Shown: positions 12,890-26,609, counted from the first letter of the stretch. The stretch is DNA of 64,000 nt from Epiperipatus broadwayi (GCA_028023455.1 JAQFVV010006633.1:496001-560000), one strand, 5' to 3'. Notes: generated by a model not told the origin, from the sequence alone. Numbers and translations: made by a program.

Positions 12890-13406
12890 AAGAGGGCCGA
12901 ATCACGAGTTGAAACAAGATAAACTGCATATTTTGCTACCATATATCAAAAATATTTATAGAAAAATGCAGACAATTTTTTGCTTGGAGTTCTGTGTGTG
13001 TTTTCATTCACCCCCTAATTTGAACAAGTGTATAAACAACACCAAAGATTATATTCTTCCAGTGCAAGCACAGCAGATGGTCTACAAGATTGCATGTAGC
13101 ACAAACAACTGCCCGGCTTCTTATTATGGGGAGACGAGGGCATCGGTTCAAACAAGATTATCCCAACATGTGCATGCGTACAATAAGGCCTTAGTTGACT
13201 CATCCCACCCTTCAATTTTTGTTCAGCATGAAATGGCTGTGGGTCATTTATGCAGACCAGATGGACCTAGAGTATTGTGTAGGGAGTGGAATGATTTGCA
13301 AAGGAAGGTTAAGGAGGTGTGTTTCATCATCTCAGATGAACACGCAATGAACAAAAGAGAGTCTTTTTATGCCTTGTCGAAGAAATGGCAAGTGGAGGCA
13401 CTCTGA
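12890..13406 (+). pseudogene. Penelope-like element, C-terminal fragment with GIY-YIG endonuclease
   Basis: An open frame of about 165 codons ends at 13406. Its first part, LHILLPYIKNIYRKMQ then KCINNTKD, fits the region after the reverse transcriptase of Penelope-like elements (LPYI...KD). Then MVYKIACSTNNCPASYYGET, with RASVQTRLSQHVHAYN next, carries the GIY-YIG endonuclease core: the Tyr-Tyr-Gly pair, the downstream Arg, and a Cys-x5-Cys zinc-type pair. A later His and Glu fit the rest of the fold. The RT is absent and there is no usable ATG, so this is a 5'-truncated copy rather than a gene. In living elements the domain nicks target DNA for retrotransposition. Confidence 0.85.
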
Positions 13407-13565
13407 TTCTAATTTGCATATTTACCCAGTTGGGTCGAATATTTGCATAACAGTATATCGTTGAAAAATGATAAGAGAGTTTGTACTTCTTGATAATGAA
13501 GGGTAAGCCTTCGAAAACATTTGAAGATTTAATAAAATTGTTATTATTTATAGAGTTGTTCAAGA
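13407..13565 (+). other. 3' untranslated tail of the Penelope-like fragment
   Basis: Sequence after the stop contains gaagggtaagccttcgaaaa, a short hairpin-forming block. The gaaggg...ccttc arrangement resembles 3' ends of Penelope-like elements. An AATAAA lies near 13533. The downstream end of the element is not defined. Confidence 0.45.
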
Positions 13566-16500
13566 TAATTGTTCAATATATCATATTCAAATTATATAAT
13601 GTGTGCATATTTAATACTAACACATATTGAAGTTTTACATAAAGATAAAACAAAAATATTAACTTAGCTCACAGTAAGTTATTAAATATATGCAGGTAGT
13701 CTTGTATTAAGAAAACTGAAGCAAAAGCTTCTTACAAAAGTTAAAATCTTCATTCAGATATAAATTTACCACTCAACATGGTACATGTATAACAAAAATT
13801 TTAACAAATGAAAATTAGATTATAATAAGCTACAAAAAATGTTCACTCAGTATATGATGTTAAAAAAAAAGATTAGTATTGTGCTGACTTATATATCATA
13901 TTTTCTGAGAAATATAATTCATTAATTTTTTCGATTGGCATTTGTTAATTTTAGAAAATGTTTATTCTTTACGACTTAACACTAAACAGACATTGAAAAT
14001 ACAGCTTGACTAAACAGAAATCTATATATAATAAAAACAATTCTTATATTTTAGTTAGTTAAACATTGTTCTTATGGACTGATAGTTAGTAATTACATTA
14101 GTACAAATATAGCAAATGTGATGTGCTATGGCTAAATACTATCTTGTTTCTGTATTGGATATATCACTCATCTTATACTTAACTCTCATCCTATCTGTTT
14201 TTTTTTATCTTTATCATTTTCTAATTGCTTATAGCGACAAAAAAAGTATTATTTGAATCTGTATGAAAGAAAATAATCCTATATTACTTTCTCATAAGAT
14301 ATTGATAACTTTATGAACAAAAAGAGTGACATTAAAATGATTGCCAATAAGTGAGCTCAGCTAAATATTAGATAATAATAATATTTTGATTTTATATGTT
14401 GTTTTTGTTTGTAGAAATCATTAAAACATATTACTTAGTATATTATAAATAAGTAATAAATAAATTGTTTAAAGAAATTAATTCTTTAATGTGAAAAAAA
14501 TAAATGAAAAGGTTAACAATAAAAGAACATATTTTTATCAAGAATAAATATAAAAAAATACTTTGTAAATTCAAAATTAACTGTTATTTAGTTAATGATG
14601 AAAATCGATTTAAGAATTGTTATTATCTTGAAACACTTTAAAGTGGTACGCAATAAACATTTCTTTAAAATGCTTTGCTTGTGAACGATACCATACCAAA
14701 ATATTTTATAAACAAAGCATTAAAATTTCTTATGATACATTTATATGTAAAAATATGTGTTCAAAAGAAAGATTAATATGAAATTAAAGTTCATTGAAAA
14801 TTGAAATAAGGGAAACTATATTGGGGTGATAGTTAAAAATTGATATAAAAATTTAGGCAAAAAATGTATTTCTTATCCAATCTTTTCCTTTTTTTTTTTA
14901 CCCAAAATTTGCTACTGATAAATCCTATATCTATAGGATATAAAATATTAATTTATGTAAAATCTTTGAAATAGACCTACAATTGTTTCCCATTTTATAT
15001 ATAAAAATGATTAATATAATATGTGACACAGTGAAAGAACAACTTTCACACTAAAAATAAAATGCAGATACACGTATTTGTCATAAATATAAATTTCTTA
15101 GCTAATGAAGAAGCAGTCGTTTTGATCTCTGGCAGAATTGACAAGATTGGTAATTTGTTTTTGCCAAATTATATATTTTTTAATGTCTGGATCATATACT
15201 TTATGTTAGAAAAGTAGTTAGTCGTATTCAAATATATTACATGTTAACACAGTAAATATATTTAATAAATTAATAAATATATACTTATATATATAATATT
15301 AAAAATTTACAGTGCAAAATTTTGTATAATATATTTAGGAGCCATGAATTCTTTCAATGCCATGTACAAATAACGTGAAAAACCTTGCAACATTATCACT
15401 AGACTGCTAGGTATACAAAAATAAATCAATTTTTGCTTGTGGCCAAAAACTTATTTGATTATTGATAATTCTGAGATTAAAATTGGCTCAAAGTGATATT
15501 CCCAAAGCAAAGACTATAAGTAGTCATTTGAATAATTTTGGAAAAGACTAACTCACCATTAATATTTAAATTAAAAAATTATGGCACAAATATTATGTAT
15601 ATTTAGGAGCAATGACTTCTTTACATAATCAGATGTCGATTTTCAGGACTTTGTGCATTATTTCTATACAGTGCTTGGAGAGTCCACCTTTTCTTAAGAT
15701 ACATTTAGCATTATATATTTCTAATATTACATATTAATGAGAAGATTAGTACCAAGGTTATTGAATAATTAAAAACTCTTACTTATAAATATGAATTTAG
15801 ACTATTTTCAATTAAGCACTGCTTATATCTTCAATGCATACAATTTCATTCTCCCTATTATCAATATCTAAATTTGCTTCTCTTATTCCTTGGGACACAG
15901 GCAAAATGAGTTCATTTTCATTTTCTTGGTGGTTAAATATTGATAAGCAAAACTTTCTATGCTCATTATTTACACTGGTATTTAATTTATTACTTTTACT
16001 GTGAATTACTTAAATGGAAGATTTATAATATACATTTCATAAATCTGATAGGCAATGCAATAAATTTACTGGATCTATAAATCTTTGTTACCTTGATAAT
16101 TAAACATAGCAAGATCTACTGAGTAATTACCATGTGATACCTTTTTTTTTATCGCTATGTCTTTTATAAATATTTAATAGATTTTAAAACTATCATTTTT
16201 AACTATAGTTGAAAATATCTACATACCACTGTTTTTTGAGAGGGTAAATGGTATTGAAAATTAAAATTGTAGAATGTAATAGATTTGCCTCAGTTGGACA
16301 TACAAGATTCTTTTTTACTTGGTATATTATTTAGGCATAATTGTTATGATATAGATCACTAATGCACATAATTTAACTTCTACTAAAGCAATGATTTACA
16401 AGAATTACTTAAATGATCACAAAAATTCAATAAATATTGTCACCCATGTCAGATGCTTAATTAAAAATAAAAAAAGAATGCATAAGGAAGCATAGATTAA

Positions 16501-18479
16501 TATTACATATTGATAGAATTAATGATTTGAAAAACACAAAGTGATATAATATAATCACAAAGTTTCCAAAATATGGGAAAAAATAGATTCACTAAAATAT
16601 TATTATAAATTAAATTCCCATAGTAAAAAGAAGGCATAATCAAAAAAACTAAATTAAAAATGGCCTCAACACTCTTTAAGTCTGTAAAAAAAAAATCTAT
16701 GAAAAGATAACTGGACAAAATCATATATGCATAGAAAACAAATGTAAGATTGAATTATTTTATCTTATTTTAAAATCAAACTACAAAATTTAGGTAATAC
16801 TTATAAAATAATGATACTACTAGAATATATCTACCTACATGATGGAGATACATTATATACAAATAACAAAGAAAAAAACAAACTGATATGAATTAAACTT
16901 ATTTAGTCAAGAACTAAAATACACAGGATACATTTATCAACTAAAGCAATACAGGCTTCAATAAGTCTGCCTTCACATTTTGAAAAATAATTAAAAATAT
17001 ATTTCCTCTACAGCAAAATAAAAATAAAGTATGTTTTCACAAGTTAAAAGTAATCACAGCAGAAATGAAATACAAACATAACCAATATGTAATATATTTA
17101 GCAAATGGTTGTGCAGAATGAATATAAATAATATTTCAAAAAGCATAATAATACTAGGATGTAATTGATTTTATATTTTTTTTGATTGCCAAAACATTAT
17201 TCATTTTCATAGTTTTTCCTTAATACAGTTTTAGCAGTAAATGGATTAGTTTTTGGAATTTAATTTCTTCTGAATTTTAATTTGTTTTTCATCATTACAA
17301 AAAAAAAAAAAACAAATATTTTCATGGTTTTCAAACCTTAAACATTTCTTAATGTCAACATATTATTTTTTTTTTTGGAATTTAATTTCCTGTAGATTTG
17401 CCTTTAAACTGCATTTCATTTTTTAAATATTGTTTAGATTCAACATGCTAAAGTATTTCTTTTATATTACTGCTACTTTAGTCATATCTATTGTTCCTCT
17501 TTAATAAGTATCCTATGTTCTTTCAATCAGTTTTGATGAAGTAACAGTTCACTAAAATTATAAAAATTTTGTGTTGATGTAATGATGAACTAGCTAAGTC
17601 ATTGAAAAACAATTAAAAAATACTAAAATAATAATTATAAAAGAAAAGATGTCTAAAATAGTAGCCCATATATACCAATAAACATATAGTTGGTTGAAAA
17701 AACAAACTATTGGATGTAGTCAAGTACGATAATATATAAAATATGAAAATCATTTACTAACTTAATTTTAAAAAAATTAAATGGGAAAATTGTGAGACTG
17801 ATAAGAGGTAATCATATAAAATATGTATGGATTGTTGCTTTCCTAATATTTTAAGTTTAGTATACATAAATATAAAAGTCAATAGTTCAATTACCATACT
17901 AGGATTGTCACTGGAAGAAAAAAAATACAACTTGAAAGTTGTGTTTCATATTAATTTGTGCATTGTTACTAACAGTTGAATGCATTTAGAAAAGTATAAA
18001 TAGAGGCTAATCTTTTCTAAAAAAATATAACAATATTAACTAAGTAATGGAAATAATCAACAAATAATTACAATAAATACTAACACCACAAGCCTCATAC
18101 AAACATGTAGCACATATATCTATGTGAAAGTAAATATTTTGATAAATTAATTATGATGTAAATAAAGGAATGAGTGGTGGTATTTCCATTAACAGTGGTA
18201 TTTCTAAATAACTACAATTACTATTAACAACCATGAAACTTAATTCATTTGCTCTAGTAGCCCACAATATCTTTTGTGGCTCCAGTTTTCTTAGAAAGAA
18301 AAGGAGATCCCTCTTTCATATCTAACCTAAAGCTTTATAAATTTATTTAATCCTGGACATATATTTTGATAAGTATAAGTATCTAAACAAATTTCATCTG
18401 TTTATATCATCTAAATATTTTTCATCTCCCTCAGAGATCTATGTAGATAAAACTATATATTTTTTATGGATTAATAGAT
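13566..18479. other. AT-rich intergenic, no gene seen
   Basis: Nearly 5 kb of AT-rich sequence without a supported gene. Faint internal repetition exists: the string atttaggagc(c/a)atga recurs at about 15336 and 15601. The longest ORF (16503-16724, minus) is hydrophobic low-complexity translation of AT-rich DNA. Confidence 0.5.
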
Positions 18480-19070
18480 ATTTCCAAGTAATAATTAAAG
18501 AAATAACTATGTTTGAGCTAAAGGGATTTTAATAATGATAGTTACATAGCAACATTAATGTACTTTCTAGTTATTACATGGAAATCCCCTTCTCATTGCT
18601 TTGTTTACATTATAATTAATCCATGAAAATATTTAATTTTATGTACATGATATAAAAAAATGCATGTGCATATTTTCATATAATAATTAAAATAAGTATG
18701 TTTAGTTTAAGGATTTTCTCTAGTTATTACATAAAAATATGTACATTCATTCCCTCATTTACATCACAATTAATCTATGAAAAATTTAAATTTAATAAAC
18801 ATAGCTTTCTCAGAGCAATGAAATAATATTTACTAAAAATAAAAAGATGAAATTCTTCTGTCTTCATACTTATAAAAATACATGTGTAGAAGAACTCAGC
18901 TTTAAGAGGAATATCTTTTCGTTTTTAACTAATCTCAAAACAAAAAAAAGTTATTGTAGGCTATTAGAAAAATTAGTTTAGCTTAAGACCTATCAATAAT
19001 AATTGATATTTACTTCTCCACTACTAATTTAATTCTGTAGTTATTAAATGAAAATATATACTGTATAATA
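18480..19070. repeat. Degenerate tandem repeats, period about 155 bp
   Basis: The motif tctagttattacat followed by a pyrimidine-rich stretch, then acat(t/c)a(t/c)aattaat(c/t)(c/t)atgaaaa, occurs at about 18567 and 18720. A weaker copy (tgtagttattaaatgaaaat) is at about 19036. The upstream string aataattaaa...atgttt also recurs (18490, 18682). This looks like an old, decayed minisatellite. Confidence 0.5.
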
Positions 19071-19895
19071 AATCTGCTGATAACAACTCGAGAGGAAGTA
19101 GTTAAAACCTAGCCTCTAGTAATATTTAATTATTTTATGAGCTTCATTAATTTTCTTAACCATAGGATTATTATGCGCGATTTCATAAATTATATTAAAT
19201 GGTTTTATTACATTTCCCTCCCTCCATATATATATAACTTTTTAAAAAATTTTTTTTTAGATGCTAGGAATAAATTCAGTTGAGAGGCATGGTTAAAGAT
19301 TAAAAAAATAACGATAAAATAACATAAATAAACAATCATGAACATATGTGGAAGGATTGAATGTCACTGTAAAATATAAGACACTAAATAGAATAAATAT
19401 AAAAACAAGTGCAGGAAAAGTTACAATTCAATCGAGACAGTTTAGATTCCTCTTCAAAACAAAGATGAAAAGAATCCAATGTAAAAAGTTGGATGGTCAC
19501 TATGAATACAATATTTACAGAGATCATAAATTTAAAATGCATTGCTAACTACAAACTTGATTTGAACCTAAAGTTTACATTTAAAATATGATTTCTCATT
19601 AGGATAATTAAAGATGAAGATAAATTAACTGAGAAAGTAAAACTCTAGTGGGTGTATATATATACTCTGTCTGTTACAATGCAATAATAAGTGCTCTGAG
19701 TCATAAAACTGTTAGTGGACATTAAACAAATGAATTAAGGATATCCCAATAAACTTGCAATGAATTATCCATCATGGATATTTGTGGTAAGATAAAATTA
19801 ACTAAAAATAAAAAATTTGCCTTATGAGAATATTTTCTAGCATTGATTAAAAAGGTACCAAAAAAATCAAAGTGTATGCAAATTAAAATTTATGT
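19071..19895. other. AT-rich intergenic, no gene seen
   Basis: No supported feature. The 66-codon plus-strand ORF at 19348-19548 is Lys/Arg-rich and matches no family I recognise; it is probably chance. Confidence 0.45.
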
Positions 19896-19928
19896 CATAT
19901 ATATATATATATATATATACCTTCTTTC

Positions 19929-19966
<38 letters not shown>

Positions 19967-19975
19967 GAAAGAAGG
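19896..19975. repeat. AT microsatellite with perfect inverted repeat (cruciform-prone)
   Basis: The arms ccttctttcttaat (19920-19933) and attaagaaagaagg (19962-19975) are exact reverse complements. The (AT)n between them is itself self-complementary, so the whole 56 bp can fold. Another (AT)n run precedes it at 19896-19919. Confidence 0.95.
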
Positions 19976-20837
19976 TTAATTATAAATGTATATTTTTGAT
20001 ATTTGTTTATTGATATTACTTTTATGATTTTTGGCTAATCTAGTAATAATTTCTTTAGTTATTTTTTTTTAAGATTTAGAGTTTTGAATTGTGACAATTT
20101 GAATTTTTTCTTTCTCATTTGAACTACTCAATAAATTCGAGATCGTTCATCAAAATCTGCTGACTAGATGATATATTTATTTTAAACAATATATTTATAT
20201 AATGCACCAGATTTTTGAAAGACTTTTTTTATATATCTAATACTTAATCTAGATAGTTATTTGATTGAAAAAAAGATATATGCATAAAATGATTGCCTAT
20301 TTGATTTGTAACATTATTTACAATGAATTGTGTAATATACTGATAGGATTTTAGATGTGATTTCACATTTGCATATCATGTTATTTTATTTCTATTACTA
20401 AATTCATCCTTAGTAAAACAACAATGTTGAAAATAATCTTTATTTTTGTATTTGATGTCCTATTTCATAACATATATTCTTTTACTAATGTGCTCATATA
20501 TAAAAAAAATCTGAAGGAAAGTCCAAATTTCTATGTACAAAAATTGTAAAAAAATAACATATCATAATTAAAGTGTCAAGGAATGTTTAAACAATATAAA
20601 GTTAGTTCTTTTAGGATGTTAAAAAGTGATGTCTGATTTAATTTAGCATTTATTTCAGAAATCAAAGCTAATTTTCATAAATTACTTCTTTAATGATCAG
20701 CCATGGAAATTAAATGATGATTATTGTTAGGGAAATATATTCAGTTCATCATCATATACTAGAGTATTATATTTTGAGTAATCAAATTATATAGCATCTG
20801 CTATTGTTTTTTGTTGCTAATTATCTATTTGCTATTG
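19976..20837. other. AT-rich intergenic, no gene seen
   Basis: AT-rich DNA with no ORF or repeat that could be supported. Confidence 0.45.
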
Positions 20838-21310
20838 TTAAGGCTAACTTTTCAAAGAAAACCCATTAGATCTCTTAGATCTCAAATAGTAATGAGATTG
20901 AGTGTCAGGTAAAGAATGAAATTGAATGTGAAGTAGTTGAGCATTCAGAATATGTGGATTAACAAAATGTTTATTTTCTTCAGTTTCACCATTAATTGAT
21001 TTCAAGTTTATATTTGAAGAGAGAAATAAAATAAATTGTCTCCATAAGATTGGAATACATTGTACTGCATCAACTCTATTTAAACCAGTTGATCTTTTTA
21101 ATATTTAATACAAATGATGAAGCACAACATACTCCAGCCGTATGGAAACCACTTATTATACCTCTTTTACCTAATATAAACTTGAACATTTTGTTGATCA
21201 GCATATTCTGAATGACTTAACTACTTCATGCTTGATCTCATTCTTTACCTCACACTCAATCTCATTACTATTTGAGATTTAACGGTTTTTTTTTTTGTTA
21301 AGTTAACTTT
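20838..21310. mobile_element. Foldback (long inverted repeat) element, about 470 bp
   Basis: The block 20868-20975 (atctcaaatagtaatgagat, then gagtgtcaggtaaagaatga) is repeated in inverted orientation at 21190-21285. The outer ends also pair: ggctaacttttcaaag on the left against agttaactttgac on the right. The arms are about 120-130 bp and the central part is unpaired. There is no ORF. The structure is that of a foldback MITE; the family is unknown and the target-site duplication was not resolved. Confidence 0.75.
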
Positions 21311-21639
21311 GACTATGGTGGCTACTATTGTGTCATTGAAATGTTGGAAATTAATCAAAACTAACAAGCAGTTTAACTCAAAAACTATTTTATTTACATC
21401 ATATAACCATAAAAACATTAAATATAATATATATATATAATTCCAAAATTTTTTTTTTTTTTTATTTAATTTTTAAAATTTTAATATTTTTTTAAAATAT
21501 TATAAATGTAAATATTTTTTTAAAATATTTTCTTATTAATTATTTATTTTTAAAAATTATATATATTTTATTATAATTGGAATACAGACATTGATTAATA
21601 ATTTATATATATACTATAGATAATATGTAAGAATACATT

Positions 21640-21795
21640 CTGCCAGAGTATGTAAATAATTGTCAACTACTATTACGGTAATAAATCATAAAATTATTTA
21701 TTTTGCTGAACTAGGCTTTCAATACGGATACAAGGTAAATGTTGTATCAAAAGCCATAATAGTTGATAATTGACTACATACTCTGGTATACTATT
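21640..21795. mobile_element. Small foldback element, about 155 bp
   Basis: The left arm starting gccagagtatgta at 21642 pairs with tacatactctgg ending near 21786. The arms run about 40-45 bp with a few mismatches, including the ttgtcaactactatt / aatagttgataa block. The centre is about 60 bp. Confidence 0.7.
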
Positions 21796-22623
21796 ATATA
21801 TACACACACATTATACTGAAGAAATAAAATGGCATCATATGCAACAATGGTAAACTTAATATTTTCCACATTCTAGACTTGGTACTTTTCTTTTTGATAC
21901 AAGATCTATAACTATTCAATTAAACATCCAACATTGACAATCAAATAGTTATCTAGATATTCTAAACTAAAAAGCAAAAATAAGGGAGAAAAGGACAGCA
22001 TTGCAAGACAATAAATAAATAAATTAAACGTCTTCTCTTTAATATAAAGAAACACGTTTCTTATGTTTCAACAATTAAGCCGTTGTTTCTCTCTCTCTCT
22101 CTCTCTTTTTTGGAAATTAGAAAGATCCTAATCATTGACTACTGATTGTTAATGATGAAATGATATATAAATGTGTGCATGAATCTTATAAACAGTAAAT
22201 TATTATAAAATAAATAAAATAGCATAGTAGTGATAATAATCACTTCTGATCTACCTGGAATACAAATATGGGATTGATGATTTAACCTTTTTTGTAGTTC
22301 TATCTCTCTCCTAGACATGTTGGCTTGTTGAGTCAAGTAATCATACTTTGGCAGCAGACATTATTACTGTTTTATCTAAGTAAGAATAGCTAGATTCCCA
22401 TTTAGTAGCTAATAATGAATAACTAACTATTATGTTGAGTTTGAGCTAGTTACAAAAAAAAAAAAAGAAAAAGAAAATCGGAGAATTACCTAGTAAGTTT
22501 CAACTACTTTATCAACATACTTTATTAAGTAATGATAGATGCCGTATAACAGGGCTTTCCTATCTAAAATCCATAGAGTAATTTCAAGCTTCAGACTTGC
22601 TTTACATTTGAATTCCAGATTGC
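21796..22623. other. AT-rich intergenic with (CT)n run
   Basis: No gene seen. A short (CT)n microsatellite lies at about 22088-22106 and an A-rich run at about 22453-22480. Confidence 0.45.
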
Positions 22624-22640
22624 AAATCAGCTATAATAGT

Positions 22641-22742
22641 CAAGCGTTGGTGGTTGAGAGGTCAGCACAGTAGCCTTACAAGCAGTTGTCCCGGGTTAGC
22701 GGGTTCGCTTCCCGGCCGATGCTATGACACATGAAAAAAAAA
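22641..22742 (+). mobile_element. tRNA-derived SINE, copy 1
   Basis: The tRNA-like body starts GCGTTGG at 22645 and ends CCGATGC at about 22722; these ends pair as an acceptor stem. An A-box-like segment (TGGTTGAGAGGTCAGC) and a clear B box (GGGTTCGCTTCCC) are present, so an internal RNA polymerase III promoter is likely. A tail TATGACACATGA leads into poly(A). The copy is flanked by a direct repeat AAATCAGCTATAATA (22624-22638 and 22741-22755), the signature of LINE-driven retroposition. Confidence 0.9.
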
Positions 22743-22860
22743 ATCAGCTATAATAATAAAAATAATATTCTTAAAAAAAACCCAGCTATAATAGTAAATA
22801 GGATCCCTTATAACTAGCATTGCTTTAAAGTAAAATAAATGACAAGTTGGTAATCATTCT

Positions 22861-22965
22861 TTTTTTTTTCTCATGTGTCATAGCATCAGCCGGGAAGCGA
22901 ACCCGCTAACCCGGGACAACTGCTTGTAAAACAGCTGTTGCTGACCTCTCGACCACCAATGCTTG
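22861..22965 (-). mobile_element. tRNA-derived SINE, copy 2 (inverted)
   Basis: The same element as at 22641 but on the opposite strand. On the minus strand it starts gcattggtggtcgagaggtc, keeps the B box GGGTTCGCTTCCC, and ends TATGACACATGA with an A-rich tail (seen here as the T run at 22859-22869). The acceptor ends GCATTGG and CCGATGC (or CTGATGC) pair. A possible short target duplication, attcattc-like, is weak. Confidence 0.9.
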
Positions 22966-25900
22966 ACTATTCATTCAATTTAAAACGACTTTCATCATTT
23001 ATACATAAATCTAACTAATCATTAAAAGAATAATTTATCTGATTAAAAATTTTAAACCAATTAATTTTATTATTAGATAACAAGGAGCAAAATTGTAAAC
23101 AAATTAATCAATATTTTGATAAACACATAACATACGAGAATATACAGTTGAATTAGTGAATTTAAACATTAAGTTAAATACAAAAATCAATTTTTTTTTA
23201 TCTTCTAAAAATAAAGTAATGAAAATTTTTATTTAATTAAAAAAATTTGAAATACTTAATTGAAAATTTCAAGCTGTTTTATCAATTATTTTTTAGTTTT
23301 TTTGATAGTACTTCTGGCATTTCAATTATTTAGTTAATTAGAAAGGTTCTGTTCTGCTAATAATTTATTGTTGAACTTTTTCATTTATAAAATATGAATT
23401 AGAAAATGAAATATTAATAATGTAAAAGTCTTCAGATTTTCATTATCTCTATTGAATCTACAATATAAGAAAACATTAGAAAATGCTTAAAATTATATAT
23501 ATAAATACACACTTTAGTGATAAACTTATCACATTCTTCGAAATTCAAGGAAGAAAAAAAACTTTATATATATATACAAAATATGCACTGTATTGAACTG
23601 ACATTTTTGTGTATATTAAAAATTAAGGAAAACAAAAATTCGCAATAAGATTTGTTGATCTTATCACTGTTCTTCTGAAATTATTATTGTCGTTCTCCTT
23701 ATTTAGTTTATTTATTAAAAATAAGACAAAAATAATCAATGAATCCAATAACCTGTAGGAATAAAACACCTCCCCACTATTAGTAAATACCATATTACAA
23801 TTGTACTTTTTTATGTCTATAGATAACACATGAACACAAGTCTCAGCAAATCATAACAAACAAAATGTCTTTGATCTTTAGCTGAGAATGACAAATATGT
23901 ATTTGTCATTCATTATTAAATGATTAGCTAGATTGGTTAAGACATGACAACTTGAAAGAAACATCTTATTAAAAATGCCATCAGACATCATAATCCATCA
24001 GTTCATATTTATGATCAGTTGTCTTTTCATCACTGTGAATAAACATTCACTCAATCCATTCTCTGGAATACTATATAAAACTATATTCCTAAATTCTTGA
24101 ACACTGTTTAAAAATGCAGACTTTCAAAATCTACTATAGAGATACAAAAAAAATGTACCTTTCACTTAATCCTACTGTAAAAACTTTTTATTAATAATTT
24201 CCTTCTGTATTGTAATTTTTAAGAAATCTCACAATTATCTACACACACATACAAACATGCAAAAACATCACAAGCTTTATATGAAGTGTAATACCTTCAC
24301 ATAAAGAAACTTTATATGAGATGCAATGCATATGCATATGGATACATATCAGATGTGATATATATATATATGTGTGTGTGTGTACAAGAAAAGTGAACAT
24401 TAAGAAGAAATTAAATACGAAAATATCAATCTGATAAAATGAGACAAAATTTAGAGTGATAAAAATTGTACAAAGAGATAAATTTAAAAATAAAATTGTA
24501 TCAACGATAACTTTAAAAAAAAAAAAAAAAAACAAATATTGTCCTTAAAAAAGATGAGTAATAACCCTGAGAAAACTATAAAAACTTTTAAAAGACAAAA
24601 CAAATGAGATAAGTGAAAGAAATAGACTAAAAAAATCTGAATGATTTTAAAGTAAAAATACTTATATATTATTAAAAAATATGAACCTGGATAGCTTATC
24701 ATTGGAGTTAAACAACAATGCTTTTCAATCCTTAAATTAAAAAAAAGGACATGACACATGTGATTGGATGATTTTGGAGGGACATATATAACATTGGCTC
24801 AATCAAAGTAACAGAGACTTGTAAATTATTCCAATTCTTTAAACAGTAAAGTTATTATGACTTTAAAAAAATATTTCTTTAACTCAAGATTTACCTGCAA
24901 GTGTGGAAAGTTGACATAGAAATGTTACTTCAAATTAAGAATGGTGTAACCTCTTTTTTTGTTTTGTTTTTTAGTAGCAGAGGAAAATGTGTAATATAAT
25001 AACAATTCCTGATTCAAAATTCAATTTAAATGTCTGCACATGATTATTATAATTAGATTCCCAAGTGAATAGTGTGATTTATATTTAATAACTATAACAA
25101 AGAGATTAATATATAATGTCATAATTTGATGAAATTGTCAGAAAATAGGAAGCAATCTATTTCTTGAATTTTTTAAAAACAAAATTATATTCCATCAATT
25201 CACAATTGAAATGGAAAACAAATTCCTAAATCAATGAATATTGACTGTTCATGGTTGATGATGTGAAAAGAAAATGTGGCTTTATGAATCAATCTTAAAA
25301 CAGATGAAAGAAATGTTAAATCCAAAAGATAAATTACAGACATCTAAATAGATAACACAACAATATGAAATTAATTAAAAGTGAAAAAAATGCTTTTAAT
25401 ATGAACATGCAAACCATTAGCAAAGCAGATAACTGTTATAAAGTCCATGTGTGAATCTGTTACACAATAGTTCATGTCATCTATCTTTACTGCATATTAA
25501 CATTAACAACAGCTGAAAGAAAAAAAATATATGTAAAAAAATACCTTCATAATCATGTTCTAACATTTACCAGAACAAAAATGATGTAGAAAACAAAAGT
25601 TATCAAAATCAAATTTCTTCTATAAGGTTGTCAAATATCTATATATCAGCCTTAAAAAAAATTATGTCAACTAGCTTGCCTTAAATAATAAGGCAACACT
25701 ATTACAAATAGACAGCAACCAAATAATCATAAAGAAAAAACAAATATGAATTATTAATTATCACTCAGGATTATTCACTGACATATGGAGATAATGATTA
25801 AAATTCATGGGAATGTTATTAAAAGATAAAACAAATGGATCCAACATCATTTTGTTGCAGGATAAAAAAAAATCTAGACATTTATTGAACAAAATATCAT

Positions 25901-26609
25901 AATTTTATGTTGATAGAACAAAAAGGATCTGAAAAGTTAAGAATATAATTTTATAAAAGATTGATAGAATTGAATAAAATAAACAATGATTTTAAATTGA
26001 ACAGGTTTACTAATAACATGAAAATAATTATAAATGATAAATTTAAAGCTTAATGGATTGGTATAATAATACTAATAAGTGAAGATGAAATAAACATACT
26101 TTTGAAAGTGTGAAAGAAAGAAAAAAGGTATGTAAGGAGTATAAAGAGGCTGTTAAAAAATTAAAAAGAAAGAAGAAAGTAAAATTTTGTTAAATACTTA
26201 CTTTAAAAAAGGTAAAATAAACAATTGGAATAGGGTTAGAATAGAAATGGGATGAATTTAATAAGAAATTAACTGAGAAAATTAAATGTGCAGGAACAGA
26301 GACATGAGTTAAAAATTTGAAAAAATATTAAAAGGGGAAATGAGAAAGAAAACATTGTTAAATGCAAAAGAAAGAAAATATGAATTAAAATCATGGAAAA
26401 ATACTTAATGAATTTGTAATGAATGATGTGAAGTTGGAAAGAAAATGTGTTTCACTAGAGAAGTTATTTTAAAAAGAATGAATAAAAGAACAGATTCATT
26501 TTTTTTAAAAATCTGCTATCTTTCATGTAAGTATCAGACAAAGCATCTTAGTATGTTTCATAATTTTTCATAATATATTTAACCATTTTCACCTTTTCAT
26601 ATTTATATT
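22966..26609. other. AT-rich intergenic, no gene seen
   Basis: About 3.6 kb without a supported gene. It holds short runs: (AT)n with (GT)n at about 24360-24383 and poly(A) at about 24514-24531. Translated ORFs (for example 24239-24535 and 24484-24759, minus) are Phe- and Leu-rich, as expected of chance reading of T-rich strands. Confidence 0.5.

Noticed and set aside
22641-22733. True tRNA gene
   Set aside because: The acceptor stem pairs, but the variable region is abnormal, a fixed TATGACACATGA tail and poly(A) follow, and target-site duplications flank it; it is a SINE.
23920-23955. Possible tRNA A box (gctagattggttaagac)
   Set aside because: No B box within tRNA distance and no acceptor pairing.
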